This document shows, piece after piece, positions 55,361-64,000 of a DNA stretch of 64,000 bases; within the stretch, counting starts at the first letter, position 1, and each line of letters opens with the position of its first letter. The notes below the pieces were generated by a model that did no database searches, had not been told where the DNA came from, and saw nothing but the letters and a program-made list of their open reading frames with translations. The translations under genes were made by a program, and so were the position numbers. This stretch comes from Ichthyophis bannanicus (lineage: Eukaryota; Chordata; Amphibia; Gymnophiona; Ichthyophiidae). Location of the stretch: contig CM066040.1 in the NCBI GenBank assembly GCA_033557465.1, positions 327,750,297 to 327,814,296 on the forward strand, written 5' to 3'.

Positions 55361-56269
55361 ACACAACCATACATATATACAACTATACATACACAAATCT
55401 GACCTGGCGCCTGGGGGTTAGAGCACACGTGGGAAGGGGCTGAACAAGGCCACCATCATGGCCAAGACCGGCACTGTCTGCCCCCAAGGATCTCATTTCC
55501 TGCAGGCAGATCATTCTGGTCTCTGCCACGATCACGGCCTTTTCCAGCTCTTCTGTCGCCTATGAGGGGGGATTCCATCTCCCATAAGTAGAAGTGCTGC
55601 AAACATCAGAGCCATTACCGGCATTGTCTGCCTGCAGGAGATGGGATCCCCACAGGCAGAAGTATAGCAGAAGTACTGCAAATAACCCCAGTGCCTGCAA
55701 AGAACAGGTTTTATTTAAGAAAGAATGGGAGGGCAGGGGAATGACAGCAGGAGGATTGGAGTGCAGTTGGAAAGTGAAGCAGTTCTGCACCATACAGGCA
55801 GGAAAGCACCCACCCCACCTCCGCATCCCACACACATAGGATCATTGAGGGTGGTGGTGGGAGAGGGAGGAGGAGGAGTGCGGCCTAATTTATTAAGTTT
55901 TTCCCATAATAAAATTGTTAAAAAGTTAATAAATCAGGCAAAAAGACCTAAAAATAAGTAATCGTGATATACCTTTTTGGGTGGGCGGGGTCTGCACTGA
56001 CCTAGGTTTCGGTGGCCAGCCTCTAAATCTTTAGGCTGGCTCCTAGATTCCAAGAAAAATTTGTCAAGGCCTGAATTTAAAAAAATAAAACACCCCCCCA
56101 CACACATGAAATTTAGACAAAAAAGCAACAAAAGATTTAAAATATAGATAATATGAAGAATCAGCAAAAATGCAAAGAAAGTTACAAGAAAAAACAATAT
56201 ATATTTCTCTTGCCTTTTGCAAAAGAGCTGGCTAGGAATAGCCTGGACACAAACACTAAGATGGAAAGA
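55361..56269. other. Intronic sequence with a weak internal duplication
   Basis: 'gccattaccggcattgtctg' 'cctgcaggagatgggatccc' (about 55606-55650) partly repeats 'gaccggcactgtctgccccc' 'aaggatctcatttcctgcag' (about 55465-55506). No coding family is recognised. Confidence 0.4.
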
Positions 56270-57436
56270 ACAGGGGCATGTTTATGAAAGCGCAGTAAAC
56301 ATACTTGTAGCTATCGTGTGGTATATGTAAAAATGCTGCAAATACTGTATGGTATCTTGGGGGAGTGTCCAGCAGCAGCCCTGCAGATACCATGCACAGC
56401 TAGCACTTACTGTGGTGACCCATGCTGCCTGCCAATGCAGGGATCGCAGGATAAAGGGCATGATTAAAGGGGAGGACAGAGCAAGTCATTGCTCTGTTTC
56501 TCCCAAAGCATCAGCACACTACTGTCCCACCCCCCCTTTCAAAAGAAGTGCCAGTGCCTCAGATCTACCCTTAAATGGCCCCACCTGTACAGCTCCCAAT
56601 GCTTATAAGACTTTTTTTTTTGGGGGGGGGGAAGCATTGGGGGGCCCCGTTTACAAAATTTAGGCTCAGCCAGCTAGTCAGTGCCCCCTTCCTACCACCC
56701 CTTTACAAATGTAGGCCTGGCTAGCTCTTACCTACAATATCCTAGGTGCTCCAGTGGGCGGGAATGACCTTCCCCTCTCTTATCCTATTCTCTGGCACTA
56801 ACAAAGGTGGTGCCAGCCTCGCAGTGCTGCCATCTGCATCTTCTTGCTAGAGAGCAGCACCACAAGATCAGCACCATTTTAGATAGTGCCAGAGAAGGGG
56901 CAGCAGCAGGGAGGAGCACTCCTGCTCCCTGGACATTGTAGGTAATAGTTGGGGGGGCAGGCAGGTGGATCTTTAGTCAACCTGCTAGTTAGGTCTACAT
57001 TTGTAAAAGAGGGTGCTCAGATAACCCCTCCCAAAGTGTCCTATAGGCATTGGGAGCTGTCCCAGGGGAGTGGCACTGCTGAAGAGGCACCATTTAAAGG
57101 TACCTGTGCCTCATTTCGGCAGAGCAGAGGCACTGGCACCCCTTTTTGTAATGGGCTGGACTGGGGTAGGAGGAGAGACAGTTTTGCCACTGCAGCCCCA
57201 TCAATCTGTTGCAGCTAATGCCTCTTCTTAAGATGGCATTATCTGCAGTAGTGACCCTCTCGTCTTCTCCCCACCCCGGTCACGCCTCCACTCTCCTATA
57301 CCACACAAAACGCAGATATTGCAGAAAATTGCTCGTGATCTCTCTATTTCAACTGCGTTAGCTGCCTCCACAGCACTAACATTCCCGCATCAATGCTGCA
57401 ATGTCAGCTAATGCACTTTGGTAAACATTCCCCCAT
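56270..57436. mobile_element. Fold-back DNA element / large MITE
   Basis: The termini aggggcatgttta (56272-56284) and taaacattccccc (57422-57434) are inverted. The arms pair along their length with mismatches: 'gtgccagtgcctc' near 56548 with 'gaggcactggcacc' near 57126, 'ctcccaatgcttataagac' near 56595 with 'gtcctataggcattgggag' near 57040, and 'acctacaata' near 56730 with 'cattgtaggt' near 56933. No transposase is visible. Superfamily unassigned, hAT-like by general appearance only. Confidence 0.65.
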
Positions 57437-57619
57437 AATTTCAGAGACTAGATTACCTTCTAGGGCAAAATGCAATTTTATATAAATTTGTCAATGTCTC
57501 CATGTGGTGCTGCCGATTTAAACAAAAAAATCCCTTACATTTTGGCTCCTGATTGAAGACAAAATTTCTGAACAGTCTGATAGGTATGGCACTGTCTTTT
57601 TGGCTCTGTTTCTCCGCGC

Positions 57620-57775
57620 GCCGCGCCCCCCGCTATTCCTCTACTGCCTGACTCCCTCTCTCCTCCTTTATAATACTAAAGGAGTTCCTTTCTACTTTTT
57701 TGAATTTATTTTATTTTATGTAAACCGTTCTGTTGATTCGAAGGGCAGTGTACCAAGTTTTTAAATAAACCATAA
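57620..57775 (+). mobile_element. L2-type 3' tail
   Basis: 'ttttatgtaaaccgttctgt' 'tgattcgaagggcagtgtac' and an AAATAAACCATAAACC end match the L2 3' tails at 53170 and 660. Confidence 0.75.
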
Positions 57776-59239
57776 ACCAAGTTACTAATTAAATCTGGGC
57801 AATATCCCCTCCCAACAGATCAGACCTATCAAATCAGAACCAAATCCATTGCTTCACCCCCTGATCTAGGATTGATGTAGAATGAACTAAAACTCAGGCA
57901 GGTCCAGCCAGTTAGTTCCAACACAGTATGGGAAACTCAAAACATGTATACAAAACAAAGCAGTAGAACAAGGTGATCATACCCAGAACAACTCTTTCAA
58001 GCCAAAGAATAAATTTGTCAGCCATGGCTTTATATTTACAAAATGAACCTTGTTTTGCTGTATGCAGTGTTTACTGCTCATGGTGAAAGACAAGGGAAGG
58101 TGCAAAGAAAAGGGAGCTCAAATTTAGCATAGAGCTGGCAAGGACAGAAAATGTGAAGATGATCAATAAAATTAGTTACCAAAATAAAGTAGAAGGGCTG
58201 TGTCTGGTACCCAGACAAGTGCAGCAATGAACTGCCACTTCTATGAAGCACTTTTGGTGCTGTATGCTCTACCTTGCTTTTAGAATGCCTTCCTCAGGCC
58301 ACCCTTACCATGGCCCGAGTAAATACTAAATGATATTGTTATTTGCCCAGGTCCCCCATTCTGTTGCTAGAGTAATCATAACTGGCTCAGATGCCCCCTA
58401 GCCAATGACACTTGAGCAAGCCTGTTTATGTCGCATCACTTCTTGTGCTGATAAAGTGCTGCCCAGCTTACTCTAATCTGAACTGGTGCCACTGCTACTT
58501 TCTACATCTCCTAGAAGCCCTACAGCTACCCTTTTTGCTACCCTGAATCCTCTCCTACCTATTGCTTAATCTTAGTTACTTTTACGTACACTGCTGGATG
58601 GCAGCCGATGTCTTCTTTGGTGGCTGGGCCTTCTAAATGATGTTAGCAAGTACCCAGCTAGTATTCAGGATTATTGTTATAAATCTACACAAAGGTTTCT
58701 CTCAACCAGCTGCAGGAAGGTGGATGTGAAGTTCACTGAACAGTTTCATTTACAGAATATTTCAATTTCCAAAAATAACATCCAGCTGGATCTTAAAACA
58801 CCCACATTCATTCAATCTAAAGTTTAGAAAACTAAATTTAAATCAAATTAGACATTAACAGCAAAAAATAAAAAGGAGGAAAATCTAACTGGAAAGCTAT
58901 TAAGTTTTGCACAAATCCAAACTTTTGTTTGCAGCATCAGAAGGAAAAGAGTAGCTAATAAAGCACACATCACCACACCAGTGCCGAGTACAATGTGTCA
59001 GGTCCAATTTAAGCACATCTATCAATTCCAGAAAGTCATCAGTCATGATTACATTTCGAAAAACCCTGCGAAGTATAGCAGAGGTATCAGAAAATGCTCA
59101 AAGGATTTTAGTGCACAGTACTAGTTTGGACATTGTACAATGCATTGTCCACAGCAAATCCAACTGGTATTATTCCTTAATACAGTATGCTCAGGATTAG
59201 AAACACATGCAACTGGATTTGGACAGGATTTCTGCAACT
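57776..59239. other. Intron 1, no recognised feature
   Basis: 1.5 kb of unremarkable AT-rich intron, without coding potential or repeat families I recognise. Confidence 0.5.
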
Positions 59240-59345
59240 ATCTCCAACCTGAGCTCAAGGCGATTTACATTTCAGGTACAACAGGTATATTCCTGCCCCA
59301 GAGGGCTTACAATTTAAAAGCTAAAATTACTAACATGTCTTAATG
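59240..59345 (-). mobile_element. SINE/L2-type 3' fragment
   Basis: The plus strand 'acctgagctcaaggcgattt' 'acatttcaggtacaacaggt' and 'cccagagggcttacaattta' is an inverted SINE body/3' end type common in amphibian genomes. Short and diverged. Confidence 0.55.
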
Positions 59346-59654
59346 CCATTAACCCTCATTACTAAGTCCCACTGCATAAAATGGGATCTGCAGTAAAATA
59401 ATGCACAGTAACAGAGCGCTAATGCAGTAACACACATTTGTAACTAAGCTGTTACATTGGAAGCACGCTGTGGCAGGGAAATACTGCACCTGAAATAAAC
59501 ATTTCTTACTTGTTTGCAAGCAAAACATTTGCTAAATGTTTGTTGAAGAAAATGCACTCCCACGAAGATGCCTCCCTGATCTAGAAATAAGGAACACCAA
59601 TACTTCAGCCTCCATTTTTTCATTACTCAAATGCATAGTTCGAATGGCACATAA

Positions 59655-60250
59655 CCATTTATTGCGAAACTCTGTATAAAATAAATAAATGCAAGAAAGT
59701 CATTATCTTTATTATCATTTGAAATACTGCCCTAGGCAGCAAGGCATCAGCGTGATTTATAAAACTAAAAATAAGGGAAAGGAAAAGAACGCCAATCATA
59801 AAGGACAGGACGGAAAAGAAAGAAAATGAAGAAGAGAGCAATGGGCGGACAGGGAGGAGAGGAGAACAACAGACTAAGAAGGGAGCAAGCTAAGGGGGAG
59901 GCTACTCAGGGAAAGGGGAGAAAAGGTCATAAGCCAACTGAAACAGGTGCGTTTTGAGCTGAGATTTGAACTGGAGAAAGGTCTCTTCACATAGTGAGGC
60001 AGGTAGGAAATTTCATAAGGCAGGAGCAAGGAAAAAGAAAGCAGAATTACGTATTTGTTCCAAATGTGCATGGAAAACTGAGGGGAGGGCCAAGTGGTGA
60101 GTGTGGAGGGATCTGAGGAGACGGAGGGGGGGAGTGAAAATGAAGGTCAGCCAAATATCTGTGCTCCAAGAGTTTCAGCAGTGGGAGAAACACCTTACTG
60201 AACTGGACCCTTTGTTTTATCCTCCTTAACAAGTTCATGTACCAAGAAGC
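59655..60250 (-). mobile_element. Old L2-clade LINE C-terminal fragment
   Basis: Minus-strand code reads 'LPASLCEETFLQFKSQLKTH' followed by LFQLAYDLFSPF, the L2 C-terminal pattern. The tail at 59665-59690 has ataaaataaataaa. Highly diverged. Confidence 0.6.
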
Positions 60251-61430
60251 AATCTTACACAAGACTGGAAGCAAATGATTTCACAAATGGAGGCCAACTT
60301 ACTGGAAGTTACTTAATGCTTTCATTTCTGCAGCTCCCCAGAAATATCAAACTAATTTTCCACCATTTAGAGCACAACAGATATTTTTTCTTCATGTGTT
60401 CATAGCAAAGGGGCTATTCTGTCACTACAGCAATTTTCCATTCATTAACTCATGCATCACCACACTCAATGCTGTATTCTGAACATCCTTGGAAAAAAAG
60501 AGAATCTGTTTAAAAAGACAGAATTGTCATTGTCACAAGTTCAAAGTAAAAGGAACTTGGAAAAAAACACTCATAACAGTATCATTCAAAAGGGGACTCT
60601 CTGATTACACACATCCCACTTAAAAAAATACCTTTAACTATTATAGGTGAAGGAAAATAAATAATTCGAAAATAACCTTACATGTTGACAGTAATTCCTT
60701 AGAATATATAACCTACACAAAGTAGATGGCCTACAGCAATAAGGAACAATATCTAAAGAACTCTACAGTGCTGTGTAAACTGATGGCACTTAAATAATAA
60801 AGTGGAGAAGTGGTCCAATTGTTAGAGCAATAGAATCTTGCATAACTGTCCTGGTCGTGGCCAGTTCTGACTAGGTTAGAAACTCAGAAAAAGAACAAAA
60901 AAGGTGGTGGTTAAACGCTGCTTCCGTCCCCCAACCACAATAAGCTTCCTTCACACATTCTCTCCGTACAGTATCGACTTTATTTTTTAAGTTCATACAT
61001 TTTAAGCCCACAACACTGAAAGACCGATCGATTTTTTATTTATAGCTCATGTCGTGCTCCAATGACTTTATGGCTGTACAGCTAATAAAACGAGTTTCTA
61101 AACCGAACGAAAGCATCAAGTGCACGCTCCGACATCCTCCGAGGAAGCTCCCGGTCCTGGCACCATTTAGTCCCGGAACCGAAGACACATGATCGCTCTC
61201 CCAAACCGCACTGCTCCGATTTCCAACCTTGTGCAACACAAGTGCCAAGCCGCTGTTCAAGCGGGACCAAGGACAAAGAGCACCTCAAGGAAACCGAAAA
61301 GGGAACTACAACGATATCGTGTCGACGTACCGCAGAAACGCTAAGAACGCGACAGCTAAAGCTTTAATACAGAAAAGCAGGGCCTGACGGTAACAGCAAG
61401 CCCAATATACCGGGACCGGCCCGGGCCTCC
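60251..61430. other. Intron 1, 5' part
   Basis: Intron sequence immediately downstream of ATP6V0B exon 1. GC content rises toward 61100-61430, as in the flank of a CpG island. No exon was recognised between here and exon 2. Confidence 0.5.
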
Positions 61431-61435
61431 CTTAC

Positions 61436-61501
61436 CACGACGAGCAGGGTGCTCCAGAAGGCCAGCGTGACCCCGGAGTAGAGCATGAGGTGTCCGTTCA
61501 T
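61436..61501 (-). CDS. ATP6V0B: ATP6V0B exon 1 (coding part)
   Basis: Minus-strand ATG at 61501 in a purine-poor but usable context, 22 codons reading MNGHLMLYSGVTLAFW then STLLVV, and a strong donor gtaagg from 61435. It aligns residue by residue with vertebrate ATP6V0B (M-x-G-x-x-x-LYSGV-x-x-AFW). The product is the c'' proteolipid of the V-ATPase membrane ring, which moves protons across lysosomal, endosomal and plasma membranes. This exon encodes the luminal N-terminus and the first half of the first membrane helix. The catalytic Glu lies in later exons outside the window. Start choice: the only ATG giving the conserved N-terminus. Confidence 0.85.
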
Positions 61502-61900
61502 GGGCTGCGCTGGCACTCACAGGCCGAAGAGAGGCAGGGACGGGCTACAGCTTCCTCCGGGCTCGCTCGCCGCCGAAATGACAGGCCACGGCAGCAGAAC
61601 CCGCGGCCGCAACGCTTCCGGGCGAGGGGACGGCTCGCGCAAGAGTCAGCTGACAGCGAGTGACGCCAAAAAACACGTGACCCTCGCCCCCTTTGTGGAC
61701 TTCAATCAGTGGAAGCGTGCCGAACGAGCTTCCCGTTGCCTCGCCAGAGAGAGGGCTGGAACGCACGCTCGCTCGTTCCCTCTTTGAGTCTGCGCGAAAC
61801 GGGTCTTGTCAGGTGGGTGAGAAGCCAGGCGTTGGACGCCATGGCAACCGTGTGGCCGAGATGGAACTGTCAAAGTCGGGGCTCCGAGGGACTTGATGTT
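61502..61900 (-). promoter_or_regulatory. ATP6V0B: CpG-rich promoter and 5'UTR of ATP6V0B
   Basis: GC-rich and CpG-dense relative to the rest of the window (for example cgcggccgcaacgcttccgg). It contains a CACGTG E-box at 61674-61679 (ggtcacgtg on the minus strand, close to the CLEAR consensus GTCACGTGAC) and a palindromic GTCAGCTGAC at 61645-61654. V-ATPase genes are known TFEB/CLEAR targets, so these sites are plausible regulators, but this is inference. No TATA box was seen. The transcription start is not determinable here. Confidence 0.6.
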
Positions 61901-61944
61901 GCTGGTAACGGTTAGCGGTAAAAGCGGAGATAGTTAGCCTGTTC

Positions 61945-62112
61945 CAACGGAAGAAGGTCAAGGCCAGCAATGAGATGGATCGATACAATAAGAGCAGCCA
62001 CTCTGTCAACACTGAGCCACCTGACTGAAGACCGAACACAGTCTCTAGGTCAACTATCCAGAGGGTCACCATGAGTCGACACCGACTGGACGTCACTTAA
62101 CAACAACAACCT
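61945..62112 (+). mobile_element. RTE LINE 3' end
   Basis: 'caaggccagcaatgagatgg' 'atcgatacaataagagcagc' and 'gtcaccatgagtcgacaccg' 'actggacgtcacttaacaac' form the last codons and 3' terminus with (aac)n of an RTE element. 5'-truncated. Confidence 0.85.
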
Positions 62113-62337
62113 TTGCTTCTCGCAGGAACGAGAAAATCGATCGACCACGGCTGCCAGCTTGAAACCAATATCACGTGATGAGAAAATCTTTTTAAGAAAT
62201 TGTAGGTAATGTAGGCGTTAGATGGGTGAAGAGTGAATTTATTATAGCCCCAGAGCTATCAGGTTATCAATTGCCAGGAGGAAGACTTATTGGCCATTCT
62301 TGCTTTTGAACTTCCATCCCAAAGCAGCGTGATACAG

Positions 62338-62534
62338 AGTTGCCAAGTTATCCAGCTCCAGGAGTGAGATTTTAAGATAGTCATGGATTTCTGACAATCT
62401 CATCTTAATACAAAGTGGGACCTGCAGCACGGATTTCAATCTGTAAAATTAGGGACTACAAATACCATATTGCATTGCAATTTAAATGTAAAATTGGAGC
62501 TGGCAAAAAATCTCACTCATGGAATTGAGTAACT
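62338..62534. repeat. Tandem repeat monomer 1
   Basis: About 180 bp: ccaggagtgagattttaaga, 'atggatttctgacaatctca', 'gggacctgcagcacggattt', 'ggcaaaaaatctcactcatg'. It matches 63725-63897 along its length with about 75-80% identity by eye. Confidence 0.65.
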
Positions 62535-63720
62535 TATTTATTTATTTTATTTATTTATTACATTTCTTTTATACTGCGCTATTCGACATCAGTGCAGTTT
62601 ACATAAAACATACACATTGCATATAATGAACTGTGCTTACAGGAAATAAAACTTGGTTAACTTGGGGTAACTATTCACATCAGATTTTCATATTATACAG
62701 GCTATACTTATGAGTGTCTTATAGGGTAGGTTTAGTCATAATATCTATCTTAGACTGCAGGTGACCTGACACTACTGTATCTTCGTCTATCTTGTAGTAC
62801 TGAAGGAATAGGTAATGTTTCACTACCTTCCTAAATTGGACCAAGTCAGTGATTGCACGTATGTTGGGTGGAAGAGAATTCCAGCTTCTTGGTGCACATA
62901 GTTTGAAAGCTCTGTTAACTGTAGCATGGGTGCATTGGTTATTTCTTTTGGGACTACTAATGTGTTGATAGCTGCCAAATCTCCTGGACCTGTTGGATGG
63001 TGTGGTATGGATAAGCTCTGCTAATGATGTAGAGGCTAGCCCATTGATTGATTTGAAAGTAAGCAGCAGAATTTTGAAAGATAGTCTGGACTGTATGGGG
63101 AGCCAGTGAAGATGTTTTAAGGATGGGTGTGATATCATCTTTCTTAGACGCTCCGATTAGAACTCTCGCTGCCACGTTCATCGCAAGCTGTAGAGGGTTT
63201 AAAGTAGATTGAGGGAGACCGTGCAGGATTGAATTTGTGTAGTCAAAATGAGGCGTGATTAGCGCCTGATTAATAGTCCAGAAGTCGCTTGGTTTCAAGT
63301 AGGAAACGAAGGTGCCTGAGGGTACGTAACTTGTGGTATATCGCTTTAACTACATTGCTTATGTGGATCTTCATGTCAAGGCGCTGGTCCAGGGTGACTC
63401 CAAGGTACCGGATCGAGGATTTAGTCTGAAGTTCCACTTCCTTGACTTTTATGTGTTGGTGTGATAAAATTTAAATTCCTCGTGATGAACAGCACCTCGG
63501 TTTTCTTGTGCTGAATTCTAAGGTTTTGGGTTTGGAGCCATTTGGATACTGCATCAAAGCATTCTGTAAGTGGTGAAAGGTCTGGGTTTTCTGTCGAGAA
63601 GGGCATGTATAGTAGGACGTTGTCCGTGTATATCAGGCAGTTTACCCCAAAAGAGCGAATGAGGTTACAGTTCTGGTGGTACAATAGTATGTGGTACAGT
63701 AGTATGCGATTCTCAGAGCT
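62535..63720 (-). mobile_element. L2 LINE 3' part
   Basis: The low end is the L2 tail (ttatttattacatttctttt, 'actgcgctattcgacatcag'). Minus-strand code: LKHLHWLPIQSRLSFKILLL, NRAFKLCAPRSWNSLPPNIR, NQALITPHFDYTNSILHGLP and, near 63620, VNCLIYTDNVLLYMPF (palm YADD changed to YTDN). It sits between two monomers of a tandem repeat. Confidence 0.9.
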
Positions 63721-63724
63721 GCGA

Positions 63725-64000
63725 GTTTCAGGAATGAGGTTTTAAGCCAGTCTTGGATTTCTGACAATCTCATTCTGATGCATTATGGGACCTGTAGCAC
63801 TGCTTTCAATGGGATTATGTGCCATACTGCACTTGCAAGGCAAATTTAAAACCAGAACTGGCAAAAAAAATCTCACTCCTGAAATTGGGTAACTTGGCAA
63901 CTCTGGTTCCAGCAGGGAGATGTCAGACCTGGCCTGGATTTCAAGCAACTCTAGCTTAATGTATTATGGAATCTGAGGCATTGATATCAATGGATAGAAG
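63725..64000. repeat. Tandem repeat monomers 2 and 3 (3 incomplete)
   Basis: Monomer 2 is 63725-63897. Monomer 3 starts near 63898 (ccagcagggagatgtcagac, 'ctggatttcaagcaactcta', 'ttaatgtattatggaatctg') and runs off the window. Period about 175 bp. It continues the unit at 62338-62534, from which it is separated by the L2. Confidence 0.6.

Noticed and set aside
1..64000. CRISPR arrays, operons, prokaryotic promoters, rRNA genes
   Set aside because: No regularly spaced repeats or such signals; all evidence is for a vertebrate nuclear intron.

Overview
The window looks like a stretch of a repeat-rich vertebrate nuclear genome, most likely an amphibian. The mix of DIRS-type tyrosine-recombinase retroelements, L2, CR1, RTE/BovB and L1 LINEs, tRNA-derived SINEs sharing an L2-like tail, and a hammerhead-bearing Penelope-like insertion fits an amphibian. 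A caecilian is my best guess from familiarity with these families, but the species is an inference. No prokaryotic features are present, and almost every open reading frame is a relic of a transposable element.

One host gene is recognisable on the minus strand. Exon 1 (61436-61501) and exon 2 (14054-14102) encode the N-terminus of ATP6V0B, the 21-kDa c'' proteolipid of the V-ATPase V0 ring. A CpG-rich promoter with E-boxes lies at about 61.5-62.2 kb. Nearly the whole window is therefore intron 1, about 47.3 kb long. Exon 3 and later exons were not found and presumably lie beyond the left edge.

Layout: 1-720 L2; 1858-2498 Tigger-like MITE; about 3.4-4.1 kb mariner relic; 4.2-9.0 kb CR1 carrying ORF1 (SGNH esterase) and ORF2, split by a 5'-truncated L1 with a 15-bp target duplication; 9.0-13.4 kb L2 pieces and a minus-strand DIRS (family B); 13.6-13.8 kb SINE; 14.05 kb ATP6V0B exon 2; 15.9-21.8 kb near-full-length L1 with L2 and SINE insertions; 21.95-26.67 kb gag-only DIRS (family A) with complete termini; 28.7-46.2 kb a nest in which a second family B DIRS encloses a CR1, which encloses a full family A DIRS, which itself holds a palindromic hammerhead/Penelope-like insertion, another CR1 and L2/SINE tails; 39.5-44.3 kb a third A-like DIRS (C); 46.8-55.4 kb an RTE/BovB LINE interrupted by an L2 with a large inverted duplication; 56.3-57.4 kb a fold-back DNA element; 57.8-61.4 kb mostly plain intron; 62.3-64.0 kb tandem repeat monomers split by an L2.

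The most interesting structures are the perfect 264-bp palindrome with two opposed hammerhead-like motifs inside the internal complementary region of a DIRS, the clear DIRS terminal and internal-complementary architecture seen twice, a gag-only DIRS derivative, the inverted duplication at 48.2-49.8 kb, and the extreme intron expansion of ATP6V0B with a one-base reading-phase discrepancy at its exon 2.
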